From assembly GCF_003573695.1 (NCBI RefSeq), contig NC_039358.1, positions 158,400,920 to 158,464,919 of the forward strand: a DNA stretch of 64,000 nt, given 5' to 3'. The DNA comes from Papaver somniferum. Lineage: Eukaryota > Streptophyta > Magnoliopsida > Ranunculales > Papaveraceae. Position 1 is the first letter of the stretch. Every line of letters begins with the position of its first letter. Positions 1 to 11,500 of the stretch are shown piece after piece. The notes under the pieces were generated by a model. The model worked only from the letters and a program-made list of their open reading frames with translations, was not told where the DNA came from and searched no databases. The position numbers and the translations under genes were made by a program.

Positions 1-46
1 CTTTCAGTCTTTTTTTTTAGTTCCTTTTCGTATACAAAAAAAAAAA

Positions 47-3000
47 ATGACTGCTCAACCAGTTACTCTAGCAACAATCGAAGCTCTCATCAAATCTCAT
101 ACCGAGATTTTGGCAAAAAACATTACTGAAGCTCTTGAGAAGTCCATGGAGGACAAATTAGGGTTAAGAGATACCAAGCTTGAAACCATGCAGAATCAAC
201 TTTTGAAGGTTGCAAAACATATAAATCTAGATTTGGATATGCCTGAGCTTGTAGACTTAGAAGGAAAAACTAAAGAAGATATACTTCAGTTTTTACAGAA
301 TGATGAAGTACCTGAAGATGTATTGCGTACTTTAAACATTAAGAAACCATATGAAGGTTTCATAGGTCATTCAAAGAAGAAGATAGTTTCTCCTGCACTT
401 GACAGTGATGATGAAGATGAACGTGAGAACGATCTAGAGAAGAATTGGATTGAAGAACGACGTTTAAAAACTGGTCACAACCCTTACAGTTCTTTACCAG
501 AATATAAACTAAAAGCTGATATTCCCAACTTCTCTGGAAATTTTCGTATTGAAGAACTAACTGATTGGTTCTTTGAGGTAGAAGCTTTTTTCGAATTCAT
601 GGAAGTCCCTGAAGATTCTAAGGTTAAACTTGTGACATACAAACTCAAAGGAGGAGCTGCAGCTTGGTGGGATAAGATCTGTGATGATCGTAGAAACGCT
701 AACAAACCGAAAATACGTACTTGGAAACGTATGAAAACTTTGATCAGGGATAAGTTCTCACCTAGAGACTTTATGCAGCAACTTTTCATCAAATTACAAA
801 ACATTCAGCAGGGGGCACGAACTGTTGAAGAATATGTGTCAGATTTTTATAATTTGGTCGCACGAAATCAACTCAAAGAATCTGAAGAACAGTTAGTTGC
901 AAGATTCATTGAGGGACTGAATAGATTAATACAAAATGGTATGACTCATTCAGTTTTTACTATGGTCGAAGCTGTGCAGCAAGCTATTAAGATAGAAAAT
1001 CGTCTTATTCTTTCTTCTAGGATTTATCCACCCAGACAAGGGCGTTATCAAAATACTTACAGGGGTACCAATTCATCTCAAAACTTTTCTCCAGATACTG
1101 TTTTGAATATTCCCAGGCCTCCTTATGATGATGTTAGCCATTCACATCGACAACCTAGCCATATTGTGCCTTATACTCCACCTCTGGCTACACCTATCTT
1201 AGCCAATCCAGTTGATCTTCAGCCGGGTCAGCAGTCTCACTCTCTGCAACCAACTCCTCCTACTATAGGGAATCGGTTTCATAACAGGCAACAACAATTT
1301 CCACCGCAACAACGAGCTAATAATGCTTATACAAAATTTCGTGGAGATAAGTGCAATAAATGTCAGCAATCGGGGCACACTTCTAGTGATTGTCGGAAAT
1401 TCAATGCTTTGATTGGTGAACCTCAGTTCATTAATGAAGTTACTGGTGCGCTTAATGAGTTCGAAGATGAAGACTCACCTGGTGATGACGACGAGTTTGT
1501 TGGGATGATTCGTCCATTATTTCTTACTCAACAATGTAAATCTCAGAGACACAGTATTTTTAAATCAAGATGTTATATTGGGGGTAAAATCTTCAAGATG
1601 ATAATTGATAGTGGCAATGTGGATAATTATATTGCTGATCACGTAGTTAAGAAGCTTGAACTACCAGTAACTTCTCATCCAGAACCTTACACTGTGGGAT
1701 GGGTTAATGCCTCTAGCACACAGAAGATTACTATTCAGTGTTATGTGTCATTCTCTTTTGAGGGTTATGAAGACACAGTTCTATGTGATGTCATTAATAT
1801 GACGGCAACCCATCTTCTTCTTGGCAGACCTTGGCAATACGATCTTCAATCGGTTCACAATGGATTCGAGAATACTTACACTTTTGTTCATAAGGGGAAA
1901 ACCAAGGTTCTTAGTCCATCCAATTCCACTTCAAACTCTTGTGCGCAGACTGATGCTGTCGTAGCCACTGTTATTTTTTCTTTGCACCCACAACATTCTT
2001 TACATTCCCATGAAGATTCTAAGCCTATGATTGAGTTACCTGCAAAGGTGAAGCCTTTATTATTTCAATATAATGTTTTATTTCCAGATGAACTACCAAC
2101 TGCATTACCTCCTTTACGGAATATTCAACACTGCATCGATTTTATTCCTGGAGCCTCTTTACCAAACCAAGCACACTATCGCTTGAGTCCTGCTGAGCAT
2201 GAGATATTACAGGGACAGGTAAATGATTTGCTTAAAAAGGGTTTGATACGACCTAGCAACAGTCCTTGTGCCAGTCCTGCCTTCTTGGTTAGTAAAAAAG
2301 ACAATGGATGGAGGATGTGTATCGATTGCAGAGCATTAAATCGCATCACCATTCCTTATAGATTTCCGATCCCGCGTATTGATGATATGATTGATTTACT
2401 GTCGGGCTCTATTATTTTTACTAAGTTGGATTTACGCAGTGGTTACCACCAAATACGCATTCGAGGTGGAGATGAGTGGAAAACAACATTCAAGACACGT
2501 GAAGGTTTATATGAATGGCTGGTCATGCCATTTGGGTTATCTAATGCACCCAGTACTTTTATGCGACTTATGAATCAGGTTCTCCAACCCTTTCTCAGTA
2601 AATTTGTTATTGTCTATTTTGATGACATACTAATTTTTAGTCGCAGTGAGCCAGAACACCTCCAACATCTTTCACAAGTGTTTCAAGTTCTTGCTGACAA
2701 CTCTTTATATGTTAATTTGAATAAGTGTACCTTCATGGCTTCTTCAGTAACATTTTTGGGATATGTGATTTCTACTGATGGTATTCATGTCGATCCTTCT
2801 AAAGTTCAAGCAATTGAAGATTGGCCAGTTCCTACTTCTATTCGTGATGTTCGTAGTTTTCATGGTTTGGCTTCTTTCTATCGAAGATTTGTGAAGAACT
2901 TTAGCTCTATTTCTGCACCTTTGACTGACTGTCTCAAGAAGGAGAAGTTTGAGTGGACGGAAGCAATGGATAAAAGCTTTATTCTTCTTAAAGAAAAGCT

Positions 3001-3403
3001 TTGTACGACACCAATTCTTGCACTTTCGAATTTCAACAAGCCTTTTGAAATAGATTGTGATGCATCTGTTGTTGGTATTGGTGCAGTATTATCACAGGAG
3101 GGTCATCCAATTGCATATTACAGTAAGAAGAATTCAGATGCACAAAAGAAATGGTCTACATATGAATTAGAGTTATTGGCTCTTGTTCAATCTCTTAAGA
3201 AGTGGCATACTTATCTTATACATGGGGAATTTGTTGTCAACACTGACAACCATGCTTTGAAGTTTTTGAATACTTCTGCTAAAGTTAACAGAATGCATGA
3301 TCGATGGCTTTCCACACTCAACAAATACACTTTCTCCGTGAGACATAAAAGTGGAAAATTGAATCAAGTTGCTGATGCCTTAAGTAGAAGAAGTCATCTA
3401 TGA
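47..3403 (+). CDS. Retrotransposon Gag-protease-RT-RNase H polyprotein
   Basis: This 1118-residue frame encodes the structural and replication proteins of the gypsy element. A Gag domain spans about residues 160-310, followed by a CCHC zinc knuckle near residue 436 ([14 protein letters not shown]). The protease active site is near residue 521 and reads DSGN rather than the usual DSGA/DSGS-T. Reverse transcriptase covers about 710-890 with the catalytic YFDDIL at 857-862. The RNase H domain begins at FEIDCDAS near residue 1000. The ATG at 47 is the first in frame and is preceded by an A-rich run. The frame ends in TGA at 3401-3403, just after the RNase H connection, where the family normally continues into integrase. 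I read this as a nonsense mutation. Confidence 0.9.
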   Translation: MTAQPVTLATIEALIKSHTEILAKNITEALEKSMEDKLGLRDTKLETMQNQLLKVAKHINLDLDMPELVDLEGKTKEDILQFLQNDEVPEDVLRTLNIKKPYEGFIGHSKKKIVSPALDSDDEDERENDLEKNWIEERRLKTGHNPYSSLPEYKLKADIPNFSGNFRIEELTDWFFEVEAFFEFMEVPEDSKVKLVTYKLKGGAAAWWDKICDDRRNANKPKIRTWKRMKTLIRDKFSPRDFMQQLFIKLQNIQQGARTVEEYVSDFYNLVARNQLKESEEQLVARFIEGLNRLIQNGMTHSVFTMVEAVQQAIKIENRLILSSRIYPPRQGRYQNTYRGTNSSQNFSPDTVLNIPRPPYDDVSHSHRQPSHIVPYTPPLATPILANPVDLQPGQQSHSLQPTPPTIGNRFHNRQQQFPPQQRANNAYTKFRGDKCNKCQQSGHTSSDCRKFNALIGEPQFINEVTGALNEFEDEDSPGDDDEFVGMIRPLFLTQQCKSQRHSIFKSRCYIGGKIFKMIIDSGNVDNYIADHVVKKLELPVTSHPEPYTVGWVNASSTQKITIQCYVSFSFEGYEDTVLCDVINMTATHLLLGRPWQYDLQSVHNGFENTYTFVHKGKTKVLSPSNSTSNSCAQTDAVVATVIFSLHPQHSLHSHEDSKPMIELPAKVKPLLFQYNVLFPDELPTALPPLRNIQHCIDFIPGASLPNQAHYRLSPAEHEILQGQVNDLLKKGLIRPSNSPCASPAFLVSKKDNGWRMCIDCRALNRITIPYRFPIPRIDDMIDLLSGSIIFTKLDLRSGYHQIRIRGGDEWKTTFKTREGLYEWLVMPFGLSNAPSTFMRLMNQVLQPFLSKFVIVYFDDILIFSRSEPEHLQHLSQVFQVLADNSLYVNLNKCTFMASSVTFLGYVISTDGIHVDPSKVQAIEDWPVPTSIRDVRSFHGLASFYRRFVKNFSSISAPLTDCLKKEKFEWTEAMDKSFILLKEKLCTTPILALSNFNKPFEIDCDASVVGIGAVLSQEGHPIAYYSKKNSDAQKKWSTYELELLALVQSLKKWHTYLIHGEFVVNTDNHALKFLNTSAKVNRMHDRWLSTLNKYTFSVRHKSGKLNQVADALSRRSHL

Positions 3404-4739
3404 ACTACAATTCGTAATGAGAGTTATGCATTTGACTATATCAAAGACATTTATCCAGAAGATAAAGATTTTGGAAAACTATGGGATCAATGCAGTTCTC
3501 AAACTCATGGGGTTGATGATTTTCTTATACAAGAAGGTTTTATTTTTAAAGGGAATCGATTATGTATTCCTCAAGGGTCTTTACGTTTACATCTTATGCG
3601 AGAATTACATGGTAGTGTGTCTTGGTGGTCATTTTGGGAGAGATAAAACCATTGCCCTGATTGAAGAAAGATATTTCTGGCCATCTTTGAAACGTGATGT
3701 ACAAAAGTTCGTACAAAAATGCATGGTATGTCAGAGATTAAAGGGTACAATTCAAAATACCGGGTTGTATACTCCTTTACCAGTTCCTGATGCACCTTGG
3801 GTTGATGTAAGTATGGATTTTATACTTGGTTTACCTCGTACTGCTAGAGGTAATGATTCTGTTATGGTCGTAGTTGATCGTTACTCTAAAATGGCTCACT
3901 TCGTGGCTTGTAAGAAATCAACTGACGCTTCTAATGTTGCTTCTTTGTTCTTTAAAGAAGTAGTAAGATTGCATGGGGTTCCAAAGTCTATAACTTCTGA
4001 CAGAGATACCAAATTTTTGAGTTATTTCTGGAAAAGTTTATGGATGCGCTTAGGCACAGTTCTACAATTCAGCACAACTTCACATCCGCAAACTGATGGA
4101 CAGACTGAGGTTGTTAATAGATCACTTGGGAATTTGATTAGAGCTAAGTGCCTGGATAATAGTAAGCAGTGGGATGTGTTATTTCCACATATGGAATTCG
4201 CTTTCAACACTTCTGTGAATCGTTCTACTGGGAAAACTCCATTTGAGATTGTGTACTCTAAAGTACCTAATCATACTCTTGATTTGGTAGCCTTACCCAC
4301 CACACAGAGTACAAACACTGCAGCCAACTCTTTTGTAGACAAAGCAACTGAATTACATAATGAAGTAAAATCTAAACTGGAGAAGTCCAATTCTAAATAT
4401 AAAGAGGATGCTGATAAACACAAGAGGTTTAAAACCTTCAAGGAAGGGGAGCTCGTGATGATACATCTAAGAAAAGAGAGATTTCCAGTGGGTACTTATA
4501 ACAAAACCAAGATGAAGAAATATGGTCCTTTCAAGGTTTTAAAGAAGATCAATGATAATGCTTATGTTATTGATCTACCAAATGATTGGAATATCTCCAA
4601 CACATTTAATGTTCAAGAGATTTTTACGTTTCATGGTGACAATGAACTTCTAGTTTGTTTGGACAACTCGAGGACGAGTTTTACTCTAGAAGGGGGGACT
4701 GATGCAGGGCATACTACAATTCCAGAAGATTCCGCTTAG
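3404..4739 (+). pseudogene. Retrotransposon integrase region, broken by stop and frameshift
   Basis: After the TGA the original frame stays open and encodes the start of the integrase zinc-binding domain. Around 3610-3625 homology jumps to another frame, so a small indel disrupts the HHCC finger. The remaining frame (open to 4739) contains the CQRLKG end of the finger, the catalytic core with acidic residues in [15 protein letters not shown] and the [10 protein letters not shown] helix, and a C-terminal domain ending at FNVQE. The last 14 codons lie inside the 3' LTR. Whether the breaks are genomic or sequencing errors cannot be told from one copy. Confidence 0.85.
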
Positions 4740-4991
4740 AGGTTTGGCTTCCATGGTTTCCTAGTTTCAGTCTTTCTTATTTTTAGGATTCTTTTAGATT
4801 TCCTTTTAGTTTTCTGTTTCCTAGTTTAGGTATTCTTCAAGCCTATATAAAGGCTAGATTAAGTCTTGTAAGATCCATCTATTACTCAATCAAATTATTA
4901 AACACAAAACTTATCTTTCTCTTCTTGCTTGAATTCTCTTCTCTTCTTGCTTATAGCAATCTAGTATTGCTTTCTTTTACCTTGTTCCACA
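4700..4991 (+). repeat. 3' LTR of the CRM-like element
   Basis: A purine run (GAAGGGGGGA) just upstream is the likely polypurine tract. The LTR starts TGATGCAGGG and ends TTCCACA, with the TG...CA ends expected. It carries a TATA box (TATATAAA) at about 4844-4851. The following bases TTAAA could be the target duplication, but the left flank is outside the window. Confidence 0.75.
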
Positions 4992-5005
4992 TTAAAATGT
5001 TTCAG

Positions 5006-5480
5006 GTATGCGCTTGTTTTGATTGCGATGTACAACGTGTGGGATCTAATTGGAAGATATATTCCTCTACTGAAGTGTTTGAAGTTGAAATCACGGAAGG
5101 GTCTCATCGTTGTCTCTCTTTCTCGTTTCTTACTTATCCCATGTTTCTACTTCACAGCCAAGTACGGAGATCAAGGCTATATGATCTTGTTGACTTCCTT
5201 TTTAGGTTTAAGTAATGGTTATCTCACTGTTTGCGTTCTAACTGCGGCACCAGAAGGTTACAAGGTTGGTTATTGTCATTTGATGGTGCCATACATCATT
5301 GTAAAAAATACCTTTTCTTGTACCATATCTTTCTTCCGAATGGGGATTGAATGCATGCATTGGTTTTTGCAGGGACCTGAGCAAAATGCATTAGGGAATT
5401 TGCTTGTATTATTTCTAGCTGGGGGCTTATTTGCTGGGGCAACTCTCGATTGGTTATGGCTCATTGGTAAAGGCTGGTGA
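5006..5480 (+). CDS. Equilibrative nucleoside transporter, last two exons
   Basis: Two exons encode the C-terminal membrane segments of a plant ENT-family transporter (SLC29 type), which moves nucleosides across the plasma or vacuolar membrane. Exon 5006-5264 follows a TTTCAG acceptor and encodes ALVLIAMYNVWDLIGRY through FYFTAKYGDQG to the loop before the last helices. Exon 5373-5480 encodes GPEQNALGNLLVLFLAGG and ends WLWLIGKGW, TGA. The exon lengths, 259 and 108 nt, match exactly those of the complete paralogue at 5896-8053, with about 70% protein identity by eye. The upstream exons must lie left of the window beyond the retroelement, so the gene may still work if that large intron is spliced. 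A poly(A) signal (AATAAA) is at 5775-5780. Confidence 0.85.
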
Positions 5481-5895
5481 GCTCTTGTAAAAACGTTATA
5501 GATTGATTTGATTCGGAAGGTTGTAAGCTTGGATTTTCATTACCACGTGTAGCATAACGATGCTGTCAACTTACAGTTGTGACTTGTTAGTGATTGTTCT
5601 CTTTCTGAGGTACAGGCAGATATGTTATATCTTTGTGGGAAGCCAATGCTCCATAAGTCATCTTACAAAAGAGTGTGCTGTAGCTATTAATCTTGGCCTT
5701 AACACTCATGAGCAGATTAGGGCCTTCTTTCCCCATTTCAGATTAAACCTAGTCATCTACATAGTTCCACCCGAAATAAATTGCACTCGACTGCTTTAAT
5801 TTAGTTTAACAGTCGCTAGAGAAAAGAACCTGCAGTTGTAACATCAAACATATGTGACAGCTGAATCATGAAGAACCAATTTTGCAACCTTATTA
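5481..5895. other. Convergent intergenic region with 3' UTRs of the ENT pair
   Basis: These 415 bp separate the stops of two facing transporter genes and must hold both 3' UTRs. An AATAAA at 5775-5780 suits the plus-strand gene. I saw no clear signal for the minus-strand gene and no convincing coding sequence. Confidence 0.6.
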
Positions 5896-8053
5896 TTACC
5901 AGCCTTTACCAATAAGCCATAACAAGTCTAGTGTTACCCCTGCAAGTACACCTCCGCCCAGAAACAATACAAGCAAGTTTCCTAGTGCGTTTTGCTCCGG
6001 CCCCTGCAAAACCAAAGCACATTCACCATGAGGTTCTAAGCTCAGTTATCGAGGGGCATTAGAGAATTTGAAAATTGAGACTCGGATCAACAGACACTTT
6101 TTAAGTCAGAGAACTGCCTCGTTCGCCTATTTTGCGCTGATTCCCATTCCATGAAATAATTGACGGCATGAAGAAAATAGTTTAGCTTGATGAGAGTTGT
6201 TTCTACTAACCTTATAGTTCTTTGGCGCCTCAGTTAGAACACAAACAGGGAGATATCCTTGACTTAATCCCAGTAAGGAAGTCAACATGATCATCCAACC
6301 TTCATCTCCATACTTAGCCGTGAAGTAAAAACATGGGATCAGTAAGAAACGAGCAAGAGACACAATGAGAAGCCATCGACGTGATTTCAACTTCAAGGAA
6401 TCAATAAGAGGAATATATCTTCCAATCAGATTCCAGACATTAAACATGGCAATCATAACAAGCGCGTGCCTGAAATGATTGTCAAGTAGAAGAGGTTCAT
6501 GAAAATGCTGTCACAATTTCAAAAGAGTTATTTTGTTGCGAGCTTCGTTGTTAAGAACTTACCAACTCCCCAAGCTGTGCTTTTTAGTGTCTTCGGTTAA
6601 AAACCCAGGAAATATTGAAAATGTCAAAACAAATATGAGAAATATTGTAGCTGCATAGGCCATGTTTTGAACAATCAACTGTTTGTTGTTTAGGCGCTCC
6701 ATATACTCAGGCTTCTCTTCTGCAGCCTGCATTATTTTCCAAAACCTACTTGTAACTTGAGCTCTTTCAGATTCACACAAGAAGATCTAAAGCTAACACG
6801 CATGGAAAAGAAAAGAAAGTACTTGTCCGTTTGTTAGTACTCGTATTCCACCAGCCGCAAGATCAGCAGAAACAGTTTTAGATCCTTCTGAGGCTGCTTT
6901 TGAACGGTAGTACTTTACAATAGGCAGTTTGGGGAAGACATGTGCATACAGAATCAGACATAGCAGCTCAAATAACATGGAGATAGCAAAGTACATCACT
7001 GCATTATGAATGAGTATTTAGACTAAGAAATTGCATCATCTCGATAAAATTTGTTGTGTCTCTAGTATTTCCATAAAGAAATGTTGTAGTTTACTTACTA
7101 GCTCCATTACGAAGGCCGTTTCTTGAATTTCCGAAGGCTGCTTTTGTAATCAACCTCAAGGCAGAAGTTAGAGCACCAGAAGCAGCCAAACCAGCCAAGT
7201 AAGACTGTAAAGAATAGAGATACAAAACATTAGATAAATATCAAATAATGCGTTCCTCAAAAAAAGATAAAGAATTACTAACTTGAATGAACTCGGGGCA
7301 CATCAAGGAGAGATCTCCAATCATTCCACCTTGAACGCAGGCTTCACCAACTCCAAATACGCCGCTGATTATACATAGACCAACATATGTTCCAATCCCT
7401 CCTTTTCCAGATGTAGCCAAGTCCAACTATTTGCGGAAAGTGAAGAAAACGGAGATGAGTTATCATTTATATACTACAGTACTTCTTTAGGAGCTGGTGA
7501 TTTCAAATGAGAAAATAAGTGTTGAGGGCCGTCCGACTTACAACAAGAACCAGTAAGGCGCTTATGAAGAAAATGGTATAACCAAGTAAGTTCCTTCTTC
7601 TTGTATTTATCTTTGCTTCGTTGTATGTTAGAATAACCAATATTCCAACTGCGAAAGGTTGATAGACTATGGGAAGAACCCTCGCTGGATGGTATTTCTA
7701 CACGGTGAAGGAAACTCAAGACAGAAAATTGATCATAAGCTAGGAGAACTCCTATGATTGATAATATATGCATATGATCAAAACCGAGCAGTAAATGAGA
7801 ATGTCAAAACAAGAAATGTACCGGGAACAAGTTTTCATAGTAATCAACAATTGATAACATACTATTCCATGAGAAAAGGCATCCATTTCCTAGAAGCCAA
7901 CATACTACTGTGGCTGTAAGCTTTCCCTGATAAATAAATCACTTTATTAGAAGTTTACTTCTCACAAAACTAAGTGTACATCAGCACAAAAATGTTCAAC
8001 AAAAGAAATACTAGACATTAACATACCTCTTCATTTTCACCATGAACTGCCAT
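5896..8053 (-). CDS. Equilibrative nucleoside transporter, complete, nine exons
   Basis: A complete plant ENT gene for an integral membrane nucleoside transporter. Exons on the minus strand: 8053-8027, 7926-7822, 7697-7542, 7426-7283, 7204-7099, 6998-6823, 6726-6563, 6469-6211 and 6003-5896. All have GT-AG borders, phases agree, and they sum to 1245 nt or 414 aa, the usual plant ENT length. Family landmarks in order are WNSMLSIVDYY, YQPFAVGILVILTY, DLATSGKGGIGTYVG, VQGGMIGDLSLMCPEF, FPKLPIVKYYRSKAASEG, LTFSIFPGFL, FYFTAKYGDEG and GPEQNALGNLLVLFLGGG. The start MAVHGENEE is a 27-nt first exon. The acceptor of exon 7 is the least certain; an upstream AG at about 6788 would leave an implausibly short intron. 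The gene resembles the Arabidopsis ENT3/ENT4/ENT6/ENT7 group; which member is not decidable here. Confidence 0.92.
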
Positions 8054-8551
8054 AGATTTCTCCCCTTTTTCCAAATAATGCAAAAAGTATAATTTTGGAT
8101 TATAGCATTTGTCATCAGTTTATATATACAAAAACCTTATCTATGTTGATAAGATGTTTTCGTGGACTGCAAATAGAGATTCAATAAGACAAATAGAATT
8201 ATGAAGGCACTGAACTATCACTAGAGCTCGACTTTAAAGGCATTATTCGGAACTGAAACACAATTCAAACGGCAAATGCACCAAGTGTCCAAGACATAAT
8301 ATGGTGGACAGAATGCACCGTCTTGCATCCCAATTGCGAGAGGCAGTCCTTGGCAAACTTGCAAAGTCTTGCATCCCGATTCCCCACATCATGCGTCCAA
8401 ATTCTTTGACCCAAACAAACACTTTATCGTCCTAGGAATTTGGTACTCGCTCTCCTTTCTGACTAAAAAAAACAAAACACCAGAAGTTCTTCTGTAGATG
8501 CAAGTTCTTTAGTTTCTCTCTCTCTCTCTCTGATAGAATCGTCTAATTTCA
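8054..8551. promoter_or_regulatory. Divergent promoter region between ENT and JMJ24-like genes
   Basis: The two start codons point away from each other across 498 bp, so both promoters and 5' UTRs must lie here. On the minus strand a TATATATA run near 8120-8127 lies about 70 bp upstream of the ENT start. On the plus side a CT run lies just before the JMJ start, and I saw no clear TATA box. CTTGCATCCC occurs twice (near 8321 and 8369), a small direct repeat of unknown meaning. Confidence 0.5.
8515..8531 (+). repeat. (CT)n microsatellite in the 5' leader
   Basis: A pure CT run ends about 20 bp before the JMJ24-like start codon. Pyrimidine runs near transcription starts are common in plants as core promoter (Y patch) or leader elements; a role here is inferred. 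Confidence 0.7.
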
Positions 8552-11500
8552 ATGAAAGAAACATTACCTGAAAATCTTCGTTGCAATAGAAGTGATGGTA
8601 AACAATGGAGATGCGGAAGAAGAGTATTGGATGGTATTAAGTTCTGTGAATTCCATCATCTCCAATCTCGGCACCGTCAGTACAAACAAAAAGTTCCAGA
8701 TTCTATTAAATATCTAAGACAATCCGGAAAGAAATTAGATTCTTTGGTTACTTTAGATCAAGATTCTAGTAAGTTTCTCAAATCTATTAAGAAGATTAAA
8801 ACCCGGCAAGTTGAATTTTCTCAAGATGATGTTTTTAAGAAATTGAAATTGAATAAAGGGGATTCATTACAATGGGAGTTGATTAAAGTGTTTATACAGA
8901 GACAAATTGAAAGAAAGAAGGAATGTGTAAGTGATTATATGGATGAAAGGGAGTTAATGAGGGATTTGCCTAATGGATTAATGGCGATTTCTCCTGTTCC
9001 TGATGTGAATTTTGACAATGCTGCTTCTTTTTGTGATAGAAAACTAGGTTTAGATACTGGGGTTTTTGTTAGACGTTCTATTCGGTCTAAGAATATAGAG
9101 CCTCTCCCAATTAGTACTCTTCAGGTTTCATTCTTCTTATCAGTTCTTATGTTTTGTTCAATTTCGGTAAAAAAAAAAATTCTTAATTGCTTGTTCATTT
9201 TTTTCAGGTTGTTCCTTACGGAAGAGATCTTGTTGAATTGGAGAAGGGTTTAAGGAGGGTTTGCCATAGATGTAGAAAAAGTAATGGAATGAGTATTATA
9301 CGGTGTATAAATTGCCGAAAAGAATGTTTTTGCATGAACTGCATTGAGAAATGGTACGCATTCCTCCTTTTGTCTGCTTAATAGTTTGATACTTGAGAAT
9401 GTTAGAAGATCATATACATGCTTGTTTACCTCTCTTTCCTTCAGTAACTGCAAATAAACACTGAAACTTTTACAACAAATTACTAGTAGTAGTATACTGA
9501 GATAACAAATGAACAATTGAGTATTGAGGAGAATCAATAAGAAATGAGCCTTCTTTATCCTTCTGGTAAAACTCGATTTCGAATACAATAGCAACCAAAG
9601 CATTTGTATTTTTCTGATGCTCCACAGTTTTTAGAAATTTCGTGAGTGCATACATATGTAGTCACTGACATTGACACAAATTTGAAATTTAGGTATCACA
9701 TTGTGCCCCAAGAAGTTAAGATGTCATGCCCAGTATGCCGTGGCTCTTGCAACTGCAAGACATGTTTGAGTATTCTAGCTGAAGATGGTGAATTTAAGGT
9801 CTGAATCAGGTTATGAATTCTTTATGAGAACTCGAGTTTCCTTTGCATTGCACTTCTTTTGTTCTACTCTTTCCTTTTTTCATGGGTGCACAAGTCAGTT
9901 AACATCGATTTCGCTTTCAGGACTTTATGAGAGATCAGAATAAGGTTAGCAAAATCCTACAGTTCCATTATGTGGTCTGTCTGCTGCTTCCAGTATTGAA
10001 AAAAATCAATAAGGAACAAAGGTTTGAACTGGAAGTGGAAGCAAAAGTAAGAGGAAAGTCTTCATCTGAAATTTCTATTCAACAAGTAGAATGCAGCTAT
10101 GACGAGCAACTCTTCTGTAATAATTGCAAAACTTCTATTGTAGATTTTCATAGAAGCTGCTCAAATTGTTCATACGACCTTTGCCTTAGTTGTTGTCAGG
10201 AGCTCCGTTGTGGAAACTTACCTGGAGGTAATGAAAAAGCCATCTTTGCTTACCTCGATAAAGGGAAAAGTTACATGCATGGTGGGAAACCTATCACGAT
10301 TAAGCAGAGAAGCTCATCTAAACGGAAACGTATGCGTGGGTCATCATCTTTTCTGAAGGCGTTGCCTGTCTGGAAAGCTAATGATCTCGATCATAGTATT
10401 TCTTGCCCACCTAAGGAGTTGGGTGGTTGTGGTGGTTACATATTGGATTTGAGATGCGTATTTCCATCAAATTGGACTGAAGAGTTAGAAAAAAACGCTG
10501 AAGAAATAGCTTGCACCTATGACTTTCCGGATAGTTTGTATTCTTCCTCTCACTGTTCCTTATGCATTAGCCCGTGTGGCACAACTCAAGGATTTGATAC
10601 TAATGTACAAAAGGCAGCAACCAGGGAAGATTCGGAAGACAATTTCCTGTATTATCCACCTGGACGGGATATTAAAGATGGCATTGAACATTTCCAGAAG
10701 CATTTGGGAAGAGGTCAGCCTGTAATAGTTCGAGACGTTCTTCAGAACACCTCGGATTTGAGCTGGGATCCACTAAACATGTTCAAGGACTTTCTTGATG
10801 TGGACATACCTGAAAATGATCAGAATGTAGTGACAGCTATAGATTGCATGGATTGGTGTGAGGTCAGTGCCACTCAATTTCACATATCGTTTTTAGTTCT
10901 TGTCCTTTCTATAATATCTTATCTTATGTTTCTGTTTACTCTACAATTTGGATGGTGAGGCTAATCTTTCCCATTTGTTTAGCATCACAAATGTTTAAGC
11001 TCTAGAATTTTCTTATCAGGTAGAAATTGGAATTCAACAATTCTTCATCGGGTATCTAGAAGGGAGGATGCATTTAAATTTGTGGCCCGAGATGCTTAAA
11101 GTGAAGGAATGGCCTTCTCCAGAAATGTTACGAAAACTGTTCCCTGATCATAATGATCAGTTTATCCATGCTCTACCTTTTCAAGAATATACGAATCCTA
11201 ACTCTGGTCTTCTAAATCTTGCTGTGAAGTTACCAAAGGAATTATCAAAGCCTGACCTTGGTCCACATGTATATATTTCATATGGGATGGCTGAGGAACT
11301 TGGGCGTGGTGATTCTGTTACAAAGCTGCGTTGTGATTTATCTGATATGGTAGGTAACTACACTTCCGCTACTTACGTGGTTGTGATCTTTATTACTTTT
11401 TATATTTTAGTAAGTGCAAATAGATGCATGAGTTTTCTACTTCTTTACCATCGTATTGGCATCAAGCTTGTAAGTATACCAGCTGATTTCGTACCCGAGC

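Larger units (their letters stand above)
1..4991 (+). mobile_element. Ty3/gypsy LTR retrotransposon, CRM-like, 5' LTR outside window
   Basis: Gag, protease, reverse transcriptase, RNase H and integrase follow in gypsy order, and a 292-bp 3' LTR ends the element. The window opens just before the gag start, so the 5' LTR and primer binding site lie to the left. The integrase frame runs through the polypurine tract into the 3' LTR, and no chromodomain is evident; both fit the CRM lineage of chromoviruses, but this placement is an inference. The element lies in an intron of a nucleoside transporter gene, since a clean acceptor and exon follow 14 bp after the LTR. One in-frame stop and one frameshift make it non-autonomous now, yet the rest is well preserved, so the insertion is probably not very old. 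Confidence 0.9.

Noticed and set aside
3401..3403. TGA read as selenocysteine or a programmed recoding site
   Set aside because: Plants lack selenocysteine insertion, and a frameshift follows shortly after; a nonsense mutation is simpler, though readthrough is listed for checking.
5560..5799. 79-aa frame between the ENT genes
   Set aside because: Lies in the expected 3' UTR, no recognisable motif.
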